DNA of 64,000 nucleotides from positions 1 through 64,000 of the forward strand of contig JALWYQ010000010.1 of assembly GCA_027078365.1 (NCBI GenBank), given 5' to 3'. Below the pieces are notes generated by a model that made no database searches, was not told the DNA's origin, and was given only the letters and a program-made list of their open reading frames with translations. Every line of letters begins with the position of its first letter. Position 1 is the first letter of the stretch. The translations under genes and the position numbers were made by a program. This document shows, piece by piece, positions 20,413 to 30,808 of the stretch. The stretch comes from Phycisphaerae bacterium. GTDB taxonomy: Bacteria; Planctomycetota; Phycisphaerae; Sedimentisphaerales; Sedimentisphaeraceae.

Positions 20413-20826
20413 TTACTGTAAATCTTCTCCCGACGAAGCGGTTTGATAGTGGATGCTTTCTCTTGAAGTGTCTGTTTTGATTTCCTGTATTCTTATAGGA
20501 GGCTCAGGCTTGGCGATAACAGGGGAATGTTTTACGGCATCTTCAATAAACTGTAATAGTAAACCTATCTTATTTCTAACTCTTACTCTGCGATAGATAT
20601 TACGCAAATGCGTCTTAACTGTACCAGGCCTCATCGAAAGTTTCTCTGCAATATCTTCATTAGAAACACCCTGACATACATATCTAGCGACTTGTCTTTC
20701 TTTAGGTGTCATGTGATACAACTTTTGCAAGTAGTTCCACTGTTTGTCGTTGATAAGTGAGAGCCGAGAATAATTTTGGAAATCTCTCTTTTCAGATATT
20801 TGTCCACCTTGGTCAAAATCGTTCAT
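20413..20826 (-). CDS. LuxR-type HTH transcriptional regulator
   Basis: 'LTPKERQVARYVCQGVSNEDIAEKLSMRPGTVKTHLRNIYRRVRVRNKIGLL'-type LuxR HTH. Confidence 0.85.
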   Translation of the reverse strand: MNDFDQGGQISEKRDFQNYSRLSLINDKQWNYLQKLYHMTPKERQVARYVCQGVSNEDIAEKLSMRPGTVKTHLRNIYRRVRVRNKIGLLLQFIEDAVKHSPVIAKPEPPIRIQEIKTDTSRESIHYQTASSGEDLQ

Positions 20827-21045
20827 GTTTTTTCTCCCTTGCAATATACTACCCGTTTATTTTCTCAGGTATTACACGAGCCCCTCCCCAAACAGTGCAA
20901 TGCCGCCCAATACAATAACGCAATTATAGTATATTGCGAAATTAAGGTATTATCAACTAATCAAATGAAAATATTTCAAAAAAACCAACATAAACACCCT
21001 TTTTATCGGAATTTGACCGTCTCAGCCTTTTCGTTTCAGGTACTA

Positions 21046-22509
21046 TCAGCTAAGTTTTTTAGCAAGTATGCCACTAACAACCTTAGGGTTTGCCTGACCT
21101 TTCGTCTTTTGCATTACCTGCCCCATCAGGAATCCTCTACTTTTCTTTTCTTTCTTACTACCAGCTCTAGCATCCTCAACAGCCTGTGGATTTTCCGCAA
21201 AAACTTGCTCAACTATCGCCTCAAGCTCGGCCGTATCACTCTTTTGTATTAGATTAAATTTCTCTGCCAAGACCATAGGATCTTCGTCGCTCTCAACCAT
21301 CTTAGAAATCAGACTAGTAGCAGCAGATGCATTGATATCACCATCAGAGACCATCTGAGATAGCTTAGCCAATTTCTTTGCTTCAATGCCAAGATCAACA
21401 AAACTCTTACCCGCTTCATTTGCCAATTTCAAACCTGTTTGAGTAATAAAATTGCAAACTCGCTTGGCATCACCACCGGCTTCTATGGCCTCTTCAAAAT
21501 ACTCAGCCATGGAGCGTTCACTCGTGAGAACTCCTGCATCGTACTCACTAAGACCATACTTGGATATAAACTTGCGTTCTTTAGCTAAAGGAAGTTCAAC
21601 CATTCTGCTCTTAATTTGCTCAAACCAAGCATCATCAAGAACCACGGGAACTAAATCTGGATCTGGAAAATAACGATAGTCATTTGCCGCTTCCTTACTT
21701 CTCTGATGAACAGTAATCTCTCGGTCTGCGTCCCAACCTCGAGTAGTTTTTGGAACCTGCCCCATACCCTTCCGAGTCTCTAGATATTCTTCGAGTTGTC
21801 TATTTGTTTCGTAGTCAACGCTACGTTCAAGTGCACGGAAACTATTGAGATTTTTAATTTCTGCAATAGCTGTCTTAAACTCTTTACCATCAATCTCGCC
21901 TACGAGGTTGATGTTTGGTTCAAATCTCATATGCCCCTTCTGCATATCAGCTTCGGAAACACCTAGATACCGTACTATCCTCTGCAGCTGCTGTGCGAGA
22001 GAACGCACCTCACGACCATTTCTAAGGTCTGGCTCTGTTACTATCTCAAGAAGTGGAGTTCCTGCCCTATTCAAATCAACCTGCGAGTAATTACCAGTTG
22101 CATGAGAGTTCTTGCCGGCATCCTCTTCTAGATGCGCACGCAATATCCTAACCTTCTTAGTCTCACCACCATCAGTAGGAATCTCAATATAGCCATTCTC
22201 ACTCATAGGGAGATCGTACTGACTTATTTGGTAGTTTTTTGGCAAATCAGGATAATAGTAGCTCTTTCTATCCCATTTTGTAAAACGAGCAATATTACAG
22301 TTTAACGCAAGGGCTGCTAGTACAGAAAATTCATAGGCCTTTTTATTCATCACTGGCAAAACACCTGGCATCCCCAAACATACAGGGCAAACGCGTGTAT
22401 TAGCTTCACCACCAAAACCGGTAGGACAACTACAAAACATCTTAGTTTTAGTCTTGAGCTGAACGTGAATTTCTAACCCGATCAGAGTTTTATACTTTAT
22501 ATTAGCCAT
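21046..22509 (-). CDS. gatB: aspartyl/glutamyl-tRNA amidotransferase subunit B
   Basis: 'GLEIHVQLKTKTKMFC', 'NRAGTPLLEIVTEPD', 'DYRYFPDPDLVPV'; C-terminal YqeY-like 'GFLMGQVMQKTKGQANPK'. Confidence 0.97.
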   Translation of the reverse strand: MANIKYKTLIGLEIHVQLKTKTKMFCSCPTGFGGEANTRVCPVCLGMPGVLPVMNKKAYEFSVLAALALNCNIARFTKWDRKSYYYPDLPKNYQISQYDLPMSENGYIEIPTDGGETKKVRILRAHLEEDAGKNSHATGNYSQVDLNRAGTPLLEIVTEPDLRNGREVRSLAQQLQRIVRYLGVSEADMQKGHMRFEPNINLVGEIDGKEFKTAIAEIKNLNSFRALERSVDYETNRQLEEYLETRKGMGQVPKTTRGWDADREITVHQRSKEAANDYRYFPDPDLVPVVLDDAWFEQIKSRMVELPLAKERKFISKYGLSEYDAGVLTSERSMAEYFEEAIEAGGDAKRVCNFITQTGLKLANEAGKSFVDLGIEAKKLAKLSQMVSDGDINASAATSLISKMVESDEDPMVLAEKFNLIQKSDTAELEAIVEQVFAENPQAVEDARAGSKKEKKSRGFLMGQVMQKTKGQANPKVVSGILAKKLS

Positions 22510-22515
22510 ATTAAA

Positions 22516-23994
22516 TCAATCCAAAATTGCAGGTTTTCTATATTCAATTCCCGAATTTACTTCATACATTCTTGCCACTCTAAGAAGTTTATCCTCTTGG
22601 AACGAAGGACCAAGAATTTGAAGCCCAATTGGCATACCATCCTTATCAAAACCACAAGGAACGCTCACCGCAGGCACACCAGATAGGTTTGCAGCGATTG
22701 TGTAAATATCTGCCATGTACATCTCAAGAGGGTCTTGAGTCTTCTCACCAACTTTAAATGCTGTAGTAGGGGAGACTGGCATGATAATACAATCCGCCTT
22801 TTCGAATGCTTGCGTAAAATCTTGACGTATAAGATTTCTAACTTTCAAGGCCTTTAGATAGTAGGCATCGTAGTAGCCGCTACTTAGGGCGTAAGTACCC
22901 AGCATTATCCTACGTTTAACCTCTTGGCCAAAACCTTCCTCGCGTGATTTTGAGTAAACACCCATATAATCTTTAATATCATCACTTCGATGTCCATAGC
23001 GAACACCATCAAATCGAGCAAGGTTGCTTGAGGCTTCTGCTGTTGCGACAATGTAGTACGTAGCTATCGCATACTCAAAATGCGGCATACTTATCTCTAC
23101 AATCTCAGCACCTTGCCTCTTGTAAACCTCAATAGAACTATTTATTGCCGCAGCAACTTCATCGCTTGCTGATTCTATAAATTCCGGCACAATTGCAATC
23201 TTTAACCCGTCAATAGGTGTATCAAGCTCACCAAGATAATCTTTAGCTGGAGCGATAGATTCATCTACACATGTCGAGTCTCTCTCATCATCGCCAGCTA
23301 TGACATTTAGCATTAAAGCAGCGTCGGTTACATCTTTGGATAGAGGACCTATCTGGTCAAGACTAGAGCCGTAAGCAACAAGCCCCCATCTCGAAACCCT
23401 TCCGTAAGTTGGCTTTAATCCAACAACACCACAAAAACTCGCCGGCTGACGGATTGAACCTCCTGTATCGGAACCTAGAGAAGCAAAGCACATCTGCGCT
23501 GCCACCGCAGCTGCCGAGCCTCCACTACTACCGCCGGGAACGCAGTCAAGATTCCAAGGATTGTAAGTTTGCTTAATACCAGAATTCTCCGTACTAGAGC
23601 CCATCGCAAACTCATCCATATTCAGTTTGCCAATAACAATCGCACCTGCATCGATAAGCTTGCTAACTGCTGTTGCCGTATAAGGAGCCTTGAAATCTGC
23701 TAATATCTTAGATGCACAACTAGTTGTACCGAACTCAGTAGCCATATTATCCTTTACAGCCACAGGAACTCCTGCAAGTAAGCCCGGATTCTCTCCATTG
23801 GCAATACGTTTATCTATTTTGGCCGCCTCATCTAGAGCTCTATCTTTATCCAGAGAAACATAGGCACCAACCTTAGGCTCAACCTTTTCTATGTTATTAA
23901 AAACAGCCTCAACAGCCTCAACACTAGTGATTTCTCTCGCAAGAATCTTGTCACGAAGCTGCTTACAACTCAATGATAGTATGTTATCGCTCAT
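22516..23994 (-). CDS. gatA: aspartyl/glutamyl-tRNA amidotransferase subunit A
   Basis: Amidase signature 'GSDTGGSIRQPASFCGVVGLKPTYGRVSRWGLVAYGSSLDQIGP', 'NPWNLDCVPGGSSGGSAAAVAA'. Confidence 0.97.
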   Translation of the reverse strand: MSDNILSLSCKQLRDKILAREITSVEAVEAVFNNIEKVEPKVGAYVSLDKDRALDEAAKIDKRIANGENPGLLAGVPVAVKDNMATEFGTTSCASKILADFKAPYTATAVSKLIDAGAIVIGKLNMDEFAMGSSTENSGIKQTYNPWNLDCVPGGSSGGSAAAVAAQMCFASLGSDTGGSIRQPASFCGVVGLKPTYGRVSRWGLVAYGSSLDQIGPLSKDVTDAALMLNVIAGDDERDSTCVDESIAPAKDYLGELDTPIDGLKIAIVPEFIESASDEVAAAINSSIEVYKRQGAEIVEISMPHFEYAIATYYIVATAEASSNLARFDGVRYGHRSDDIKDYMGVYSKSREEGFGQEVKRRIMLGTYALSSGYYDAYYLKALKVRNLIRQDFTQAFEKADCIIMPVSPTTAFKVGEKTQDPLEMYMADIYTIAANLSGVPAVSVPCGFDKDGMPIGLQILGPSFQEDKLLRVARMYEVNSGIEYRKPAILD

Positions 23995-24012
23995 AAGTTT
24001 TAGATTTCCTTT

Positions 24013-24321
24013 TTAAGCGTTAGAATTGTCATCAAGAATTTTTGGAACTATAAAGAATTCGCCATCAGTATCAGGCGCATTGCTAAGGGCTTCGTCTCTA
24101 GAGAGGCATTCACGAGGAATGTCTTCCCTAAAAACATTCTTGATAGGAAGTGAATGCGCCAATGGCTCTACATCATCGGTATCAAGTTCATCAAGCTTTT
24201 CTATATACTCAAGTATCGAGCTAAGCTGAGTTGCGAACTCCTCAACTTCATTATCGCAAAGTTCAAGCCTAGCAAGCAAGGCAACTTCTCTAACCTCATC
24301 ATAGTCTAATTTCTTTGTCAT
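24013..24321 (-). CDS. gatC: aspartyl/glutamyl-tRNA amidotransferase subunit C
   Basis: 'VREVALLARLELCDNEVEEFATQLSSILEYIEKLDELDTDDVEPLAH', upstream of gatA. Confidence 0.93.
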   Translation of the reverse strand: MTKKLDYDEVREVALLARLELCDNEVEEFATQLSSILEYIEKLDELDTDDVEPLAHSLPIKNVFREDIPRECLSRDEALSNAPDTDGEFFIVPKILDDNSNA

Positions 24322-24360
24322 AGCTTTTCTCACAAAATTGGAAGAATTCCTAGAAATCAA

Positions 24361-24391
24361 TAAAAAAAGCGAGACTTTAACAGCCTCGCTT
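24361..24391 (-). terminator. Rho-independent terminator of rpmB
   Basis: AGCGAG...CTCGCT stem, T7 on the minus strand. Confidence 0.75.
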
Positions 24392-24436
24392 GTTTAATTC
24401 TAAAGATAACACAACTCTCACCAAACTAATAGATTC

Positions 24437-24703
24437 TTAGTTAGCTGCATCCTGAGCTGGTTTCCAGTTGCGTTTTGGTGGTTTGACAACCATACCATTC
24501 TTGATTGCCCTAGCAGAGACGTTTATTCTAACAACAGCGCCATCTACAACCGCACGAACGCGTTGGATATTCGGCTTAAACTTTCTTTTACTCACTCCAC
24601 GAATATTTAGACCGATACCACCTACTTTTTTAGCCTTACCACTTCTAACGATGCTACGACCAGCAGTGGTTCTTCTGCCTGTAAAATAACAAACTCTTGA
24701 CAT
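24437..24703 (-). CDS. rpmB: 50S ribosomal protein L28
   Basis: 'MSRVCYFTGRRTTAGRSIVRSGKAKKVGGIGLNIRGVSKRKFKPNIQRVRA'. Confidence 0.95.
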   Translation of the reverse strand: MSRVCYFTGRRTTAGRSIVRSGKAKKVGGIGLNIRGVSKRKFKPNIQRVRAVVDGAVVRINVSARAIKNGMVVKPPKRNWKPAQDAAN

Positions 24704-24863
24704 ATCTATAACTCCCGAAAGAATTCCTTCGAATCATATAACTTTTTCAAGCCAACCTTTAAAGCCTTACAAATATACTCACTAAAGCGTATATTGCAAG
24801 AACAAATACCTTTTTTAACCAAAAAAACAGAAAATACCTACAGTCCATCGCACAAGAGAACAT

Positions 24864-25808
24864 TTAGTCTTTAGATGTGTTGTCGTCTGTCAAATATTTA
24901 AGATACTGCGAACTAGTAGATAAAATTAGTGTGCTAGAAGCAGTCAAACTCTTTTCGTAGCTGTCCAAACTACGTGAGAACGCATAAAACTCAGGATCCT
25001 TTGAATAGGCTTGAGCGTAGATCTTGGTCGCCTCTGCATCTGCTTGCCCCTTGATCTCCTGACTCTTGCGATAAGCTTCAGAGAGAATCCTCTTCTTCTC
25101 GTTCTCAATCTCACCACGAACCTTCATCATCTCACCTTTACCTTCAGAGAGGTACTTCTCTGCAACGCGCAGACGCTCTTCCCTCATCCTACCGTACACT
25201 TTTCTACGCACCTGCTCAACGTAATTAAGCCTTTTAATCCTAACATCTATGAGCTTTATGCCATAATCCTTGACAGATTTCTCGGAATCTTCAAAGATAT
25301 TCTTCTCTATAACACTTCTACCCTTAGTAACCTTTACAAGCTCATCACCCCTCTCGCCTTCGACATCTATCTTCATAATCATCTCTCGGCTAGAATCACG
25401 CACCGTTTCGATTAGGTCGTTATTACTAATTTGATCCCTAACTGATGCATCAACAATGTCGTCAAGCTTCTTTAGAGCCCTGCTTTGCGTACGCAGTGTC
25501 TTAAAGAACTTTAGCGGATCCTCAATCTGCCAACGCGCATAGGTATCAACTTCAATATACCTCTTTTCACGGGTAGGGACTTGAGATGGATTACCATCCC
25601 ATATCAGAACCCTTTTATCAAAACGATTTATAGTCTCGATGAAAGGAATCTTAAACTTTAGTCCTGCATCTTTTACGATTCTCTTAAATTCGCCAAACTG
25701 AGTTACAACAACCTGCTGCGTCTCAGGCACAACGTAGAAGAAAGATTTTCCAACAATTACGACAATTGCTACTATCAGTACAATAGTTGTTAGTGCTTTA
25801 TTTTTCAT
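24864..25808 (-). CDS. hflC: HflC-like SPFH/prohibitin-domain protein
   Basis: 'VVPETQQVVVTQFGEFKRIVKDAGLKFKIPFIETINRFDKRVLIWDG', 'DAEATKIYAQAYSKDPEFYAF'. Confidence 0.92.
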   Translation of the reverse strand: MKNKALTTIVLIVAIVVIVGKSFFYVVPETQQVVVTQFGEFKRIVKDAGLKFKIPFIETINRFDKRVLIWDGNPSQVPTREKRYIEVDTYARWQIEDPLKFFKTLRTQSRALKKLDDIVDASVRDQISNNDLIETVRDSSREMIMKIDVEGERGDELVKVTKGRSVIEKNIFEDSEKSVKDYGIKLIDVRIKRLNYVEQVRRKVYGRMREERLRVAEKYLSEGKGEMMKVRGEIENEKKRILSEAYRKSQEIKGQADAEATKIYAQAYSKDPEFYAFSRSLDSYEKSLTASSTLILSTSSQYLKYLTDDNTSKD

Positions 25809-25809
25809 C

Positions 25810-26787
25810 TTATTTCTCCCCCAAATTCATCAATGGCAACAATCCCTTAATCTGCTCATCTACAATATATTTCTTCTTAATTTTAGGGAGCACTCTATTC
25901 ATAGTCTCAAGATACATACGTTTGCGTGTTACATCCTTGCTATTTTTATACTCCTGCCAAACCTGAATAAACCTACTCGCATCACCCTTAGCTGTATTTA
26001 CCCTATCAACAGCATAGGCCTGCGCCTGTTCGACCATCTGTAAGGCTTGTCCTTTAGCTTTTGGAATAACCTGATTGTACTCTTTCCTCGCTTCGTTAAC
26101 CATCCTCTCTTTATCCTGTTGAGCGGAGTTAACTTCATTAAACGCACTCTTAACACTATCAGGAGGGTTAACATCGCGTAGTCTAATCTTTTCGATGCTA
26201 ATTCCTGTTTCATACGCATCCATATGCTCTTGCATCAAGCGTTCTGCTTCGTAGTTAATTTGACTACGCCTCTCTGTAAGAACCTCATCAACAGAAGAGT
26301 CTCCAACAACCTTACGCATAACCGACTCAGCCACATCTCTAATCATTTTCACTTTTCGCTGCTCACCAACGTGGAACAGAAAAGCCTTTGGATCAGCGAC
26401 TCTATATTGAACAATCCACTCAACATCAGCAATACTAAGATCACCGCAAAGCATTAGAGACTCTTTAGTGTATCTAGATTTGTCGGTTGAATAGCGAGTC
26501 TTGACTCCGGCAGACAGCGTGCGAAAACCAAACTCCTCCGTCTCAATATTTGTAACTCCAACCTTATAGACAGTCTCAATACCCATTGGCCACTTAAACC
26601 GAAGCCCTGGGTCTGTGATTCTGTTAAATTTACCAAACAGCAAGACCACACCCTTTTCATCGGTGTTGACTGTATAGTAACAGGTTGATATTAAACTGAT
26701 TACAACAATCACCAGCACTCCAACAATAACTAAATTCACCATAGCCGTTGGATCTACTTGCTTGTAATTTACATGATGAGAATCCAT
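25810..26787 (-). CDS. hflK: HflK-like SPFH/prohibitin-domain protein
   Basis: 'YYTVNTDEKGVVLLFGKFNRITDPGLRFKWPMGIETVYKV', 'LTERRSQINYEAERLMQEHMDAYETGISI'; adjacent to hflC. Confidence 0.92.
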   Translation of the reverse strand: MDSHHVNYKQVDPTAMVNLVIVGVLVIVVISLISTCYYTVNTDEKGVVLLFGKFNRITDPGLRFKWPMGIETVYKVGVTNIETEEFGFRTLSAGVKTRYSTDKSRYTKESLMLCGDLSIADVEWIVQYRVADPKAFLFHVGEQRKVKMIRDVAESVMRKVVGDSSVDEVLTERRSQINYEAERLMQEHMDAYETGISIEKIRLRDVNPPDSVKSAFNEVNSAQQDKERMVNEARKEYNQVIPKAKGQALQMVEQAQAYAVDRVNTAKGDASRFIQVWQEYKNSKDVTRKRMYLETMNRVLPKIKKKYIVDEQIKGLLPLMNLGEK

Positions 26788-26800
26788 ACAATAGCCTTTC

Positions 26801-27583
26801 TTATTTATTAGACTTTCTTGTTCTCTTCCTAACTGGCTTATTTGCTAGTTTCGGTTTTACTGCCGCAGTTTGGGTTGCACGCTTTAGATAAGATATCTGT
26901 TTAGGAGTTAATGGTTTAAAATTACCAACTCCAATTCCATGCAGGGTTATAACGCCAATTTTTGTACGCTTCAAGCGTTTAACCTTTAAGCCGACTCGCA
27001 GAAGCATTCTTCGAATCTGACGATTTCGCCCCTGTCTGATAGTCATTTCCAGAAGCGATTCATCCGGACCACGTTTAAGTACCTTGATACTACTGCGTTC
27101 GGTCTTGCCTTCACTGAGCCAAACACCTCGCTTGAGTTTCTCAAGTGACTCTGGACCAATACTACCCTTAACTAACACCTCGTATGTCTTAGGCAATTCG
27201 TATCTCGGGTGCGTCAACCTATTGGCCAATTCGTTATCGTTGGTAAGGATAATCGCTCCAGTGGTATCTGCATCAAGCCTGCCGACACAAAACAAACGCT
27301 CTTTGACAGGAATCATATCAACAGCAATTTTTCTGCCTTGGGGGTCAGAATTTGTGCATATAACACCGCGAGGCTTATTAAGAAGGAAATAAACCTTCTT
27401 TTCTGCCTGAATCCGTTTGCCATGCACAGTAATAACATCCACATCCGGATCGGCAAAGGCTGGAAGCGTGTCAACAACCTTTCGATTTACGCGAACTACA
27501 CCTTCTAAGATTAACTCTTCACACTTACGACGTGAGGCAACACCTGCTGCTGCCAAGATTCTTTGCAATCTATTTTTTGCCAT
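26801..27583 (-). CDS. RsuA/RluB-family 16S/23S rRNA pseudouridine synthase
   Basis: S4 domain 'RLQRILAAAGVASRRKCEELILEGVVRVNRKV', 'LNKPRGVICTNSDPQGRK', 'VGRLDADTTGAIILTNDNELANRLTHP'. Confidence 0.92.
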   Translation of the reverse strand: MAKNRLQRILAAAGVASRRKCEELILEGVVRVNRKVVDTLPAFADPDVDVITVHGKRIQAEKKVYFLLNKPRGVICTNSDPQGRKIAVDMIPVKERLFCVGRLDADTTGAIILTNDNELANRLTHPRYELPKTYEVLVKGSIGPESLEKLKRGVWLSEGKTERSSIKVLKRGPDESLLEMTIRQGRNRQIRRMLLRVGLKVKRLKRTKIGVITLHGIGVGNFKPLTPKQISYLKRATQTAAVKPKLANKPVRKRTRKSNK

Positions 27584-27812
27584 CTTTTCTCCGCTGGGCC
27601 TGATCTCACACCGGGCCAACCAATACTCTCATTAATTTGCGCAGATAATAGTCACAATATAAACATGGGTCAAGTTAAATATGCTGGTTCTTAGAATAAC
27701 TGTTTTAACGCCAGCGGCGCAAAGGGAATATGGAAAAAGTGGTTAGAAATCGTAAGTCATAGTTTTATTAACACTTGCAAGTTTTACCACAATTCCCTTT
27801 GAACTTTATGAA

Positions 27813-28268
27813 CTAAATCTTTATGTAATCACCTGTACTGCGCAGCACAATCCTGCGCTGACTCTGAGATTCATGATACAATTCTAATCGCAGAGGCTCT
27901 ACGCCCTTTAGCGACTGCTCAACCTTATCAGCCCACTCAATCAGAACTACAGAGTCTTCATAGCAGAGATCATCAAAACCCAACAATTCAAAGTCTCTGG
28001 GGCTATCAAGCCTGTAGGCGTCTATATGATAAAGATCAAGTCTGCCGCCTAGATATTCATTAACAAGTACGAATGTAGGACTACTAACACCGTCTTCGTA
28101 GCCATCATCACCTTGCATTGAAGAAGCAATCCCCTTTATCAGATGCGTCTTTCCTGCACCAAGATTGCCGACTAACGCTATCACCTCGCCACCCTTCAAC
28201 TGAGAGCCTATTTTCTTTCCAAGCTCAATAGTTTCCTCTGGTGAGTTTGTTATAACTTCAAAATCCAT
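27813..28268 (-). CDS. tsaE: tRNA (adenosine(37)-N6)-threonylcarbamoyltransferase complex ATPase subunit TsaE
   Basis: 'GEVIALVGNLGAGKTHLIKGIA', 'VSSPTFVLVNEY', 'HIDAYRL', 'VVLIEWADKV'. Confidence 0.92.
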   Translation of the reverse strand: MDFEVITNSPEETIELGKKIGSQLKGGEVIALVGNLGAGKTHLIKGIASSMQGDDGYEDGVSSPTFVLVNEYLGGRLDLYHIDAYRLDSPRDFELLGFDDLCYEDSVVLIEWADKVEQSLKGVEPLRLELYHESQSQRRIVLRSTGDYIKI

Positions 28269-28269
28269 C

Positions 28270-29202
28270 CTAATCTTTTCCCCGCAAATGATCATAACCG
28301 TACGCAACAAGAGGACTCTTATTACCATCAATACCAACTATCTCAATCGCTTCGTCTTTGGTGATTCTTCCGATAGCAGTAATATTAACTGGCAAATCCC
28401 ATTTCTCTTCTAGCTTCTCAAACTCTTCTGGGCTAACGGTAAATAAAAGTTCAAAATCTTCTCCATCACAAAGCGCAGACTCAAGAGGGTTTGCACTCTC
28501 TTTAGCCGCAGACGAAATCGGTATCGCCTGCGCATCCAAAATAGCCCCAACCCCGCTCAATCGGCAGATATGCCTAATATCGCTTCCAAGCCCATCGCTT
28601 ATATCCATCATACTGTTTATTTTTGCAAGCTCAGTTAATCGCAGCGCTTCCTTAACACGTGGAACAAAACTAAGATGACTACCGCTCAAGGATCCGCCCA
28701 AATCGCCAGTTACGCACACAATATCGCCAACCTGCGCGGTGGACCTCTTAACGGGGTAGCTATTGCCCCTCTTAGAGAGCATCGCAATATTAACAGCTAA
28801 CCTGCCAGCCTCATCTTGCCAACTAGTAATATCACCACCAATTAGAGAACAGCCAAACATATCAGCCGCTTTTAGAATTCCAGAATGAAGCTCTTTTAAA
28901 TCTTCACCGCTAAAGCTTCGTGGCAGAGCAACCGAAACAACCGCAGCAAATGGCAAGGTCGCCATAGCCGCGCAGTCACTTAAATTCACCGCCATAGACT
29001 TATACGCAATCTCTTCTAGCGAATGCAAAGACGTATCAAAATGTGTCCCATCGAGAAGCATATCTGTTGTTATCAACAGTTCAGAATCTAAAGCAAGATT
29101 CATCTGCGCCATGTCGTCGCCAATTCCAATTGGAAAATCTTTGGCGTCTAACTGCCTTGCCTTAGCAAAATAATCTGTAATTTCACTCTCTCGAGAAGCC
29201 AT
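28270..29202 (-). CDS. thiL: thiamine-monophosphate kinase
   Basis: 'GIGDDMAQM', 'ITTDMLLDGTHF', 'MAVNLSDCAAMA', 'MMDISDGLGSDIRHI', 'CDGEDFELLF'. Confidence 0.93.
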   Translation of the reverse strand: MASRESEITDYFAKARQLDAKDFPIGIGDDMAQMNLALDSELLITTDMLLDGTHFDTSLHSLEEIAYKSMAVNLSDCAAMATLPFAAVVSVALPRSFSGEDLKELHSGILKAADMFGCSLIGGDITSWQDEAGRLAVNIAMLSKRGNSYPVKRSTAQVGDIVCVTGDLGGSLSGSHLSFVPRVKEALRLTELAKINSMMDISDGLGSDIRHICRLSGVGAILDAQAIPISSAAKESANPLESALCDGEDFELLFTVSPEEFEKLEEKWDLPVNITAIGRITKDEAIEIVGIDGNKSPLVAYGYDHLRGKD

Positions 29203-30585
29203 CTAGCCAAGCTCACTTTTCCAATACGCAATCCTCTCTTTGGCCTGAGAAGCCCCCGCCGCACCGGTACTGCTATATTCACGCACGACATTGTCTGCGC
29301 CTAAACTATCAAAAACATCAGATTCAATAGCTTCACTTGCAGCACGAAACTCCTCTATCGTTAGCTCACTAAGTTTGATCTCACGCTTCTCACACAGCGC
29401 AACAAGCCCGCCAACAATACCATGCGCCTCACGGAACGGAACGCCTTTTTTTACCAGATATTCTGCAAGAGAAGTTGCATCTAGGAAGCCGTCGTCAAGA
29501 TTCTTGGCAATCCTATCAACCCTAAACTCTGTATTAGAGACAATTGCAGTTGCCATCTCGACGCAGCTACTAGTTACATCTGCCGCCTTAAAAATGTGGA
29601 GCTTATCCTCTTGTAAATCTCGATTGTAAGTTGATGGCTGCGCCTTCATTATCATAAGCATTGCCGTTAAAGAACCAAATACAGAGCCACTCTTACCGCG
29701 AATAAGCTCAAGCATATCAGGATTACGCTTCTGCGGCATCATACTAGAAGATGTACAATACTTATCAGCCGTTTTAATAAATCCAAACTCTGTAGAGCTA
29801 TAAAGAATGAAATCCTCTGCAAGTTTAGAGAGGTGAGTCATAATTAGCGATGTTACAAAGATAAACTCCGCACAAAAATCTCTATCAGAAACAGAATCAA
29901 TGCTGTTGTAAGTGATATCAGAAAAGCCAAGTTTCTCCGCCACGCTTTGCCTGTTTAGCGGCAATGTGGACCCTGCAACCGCACCGCTACCAAGCGGGGA
30001 GACATTTAAAATACCACGACAATTTTCAAGTCTTTTAATATCGCGGCTAAACTGCTCAACAAAACTCAACAAATACGCCGCTATCACAATCGGCTGCGCA
30101 CGCTGAAGGTGCGTATAAGCCGGCATTAAACTATCTGTATATTTATCTGCAAGCTCAACAAAAGCAAGCTGGAGTTTCTTAACCTTTGCAACAAGAGCAT
30201 CTATTTCGTCGCGCATCCAAAGACGCATATCGGTTGCAACTTGGTCGTTTCGACTACGACCAGTATGGAGCTTTCTACCAATATCACCTGTTTTCTCTAC
30301 GAGTGCTGCCTCTATTGCCATATGGATATCTTCATAGACAATATCAAACTCCAATTTTCCAGATTCGATATCTTTTTGCACCTCAAGCAAGCCAGCCTTG
30401 ATAACATCAAACTCGCCCTCTTTAATGAGTCCTTCTTCACTGAGCATCTTAGCATGCGCGATAGAACCCTCAATATCATATTTATAGAGCCTTACATCGT
30501 AAGAGAGTGACTCCACAAAATTCATAGCCATTTCGTCTGGACCGCCAGATAGGCGTTTTTCCCAGCTCTTTTTAGTTTTTGCCAT
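29203..30585 (-). CDS. argH: argininosuccinate lyase
   Basis: 'HTGRSRNDQVATDMRLW', 'YTHLQRAQPI', 'SSMMPQKRNPDMLELIRGK'. Confidence 0.97.
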   Translation of the reverse strand: MAKTKKSWEKRLSGGPDEMAMNFVESLSYDVRLYKYDIEGSIAHAKMLSEEGLIKEGEFDVIKAGLLEVQKDIESGKLEFDIVYEDIHMAIEAALVEKTGDIGRKLHTGRSRNDQVATDMRLWMRDEIDALVAKVKKLQLAFVELADKYTDSLMPAYTHLQRAQPIVIAAYLLSFVEQFSRDIKRLENCRGILNVSPLGSGAVAGSTLPLNRQSVAEKLGFSDITYNSIDSVSDRDFCAEFIFVTSLIMTHLSKLAEDFILYSSTEFGFIKTADKYCTSSSMMPQKRNPDMLELIRGKSGSVFGSLTAMLMIMKAQPSTYNRDLQEDKLHIFKAADVTSSCVEMATAIVSNTEFRVDRIAKNLDDGFLDATSLAEYLVKKGVPFREAHGIVGGLVALCEKREIKLSELTIEEFRAASEAIESDVFDSLGADNVVREYSSTGAAGASQAKERIAYWKSELG

Positions 30586-30808
30586 AGTATTTACAACCCT
30601 TTCTACTCGTGGATTTGTTTTCTGAATTAGCGACACGATAATACGTTAGAGCCTTTGATATGTCAAAAACAAAACACAACATGCAAACCTTTGTGTTGAC
30701 TAGATTTAAGGGTAGCATTTCTATCTCAGTAAATCTTGACAAAATAGCGGAGAAGCTACGAAATAGAGAGTTTACCGTAGAACAAAAACAGTATATAATC
30801 TCATTTCA

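Noticed and set aside
24864-26787. hflK/hflC pair as a novel system
   Set aside because: Ordinary SPFH pair; nothing unusual in layout.
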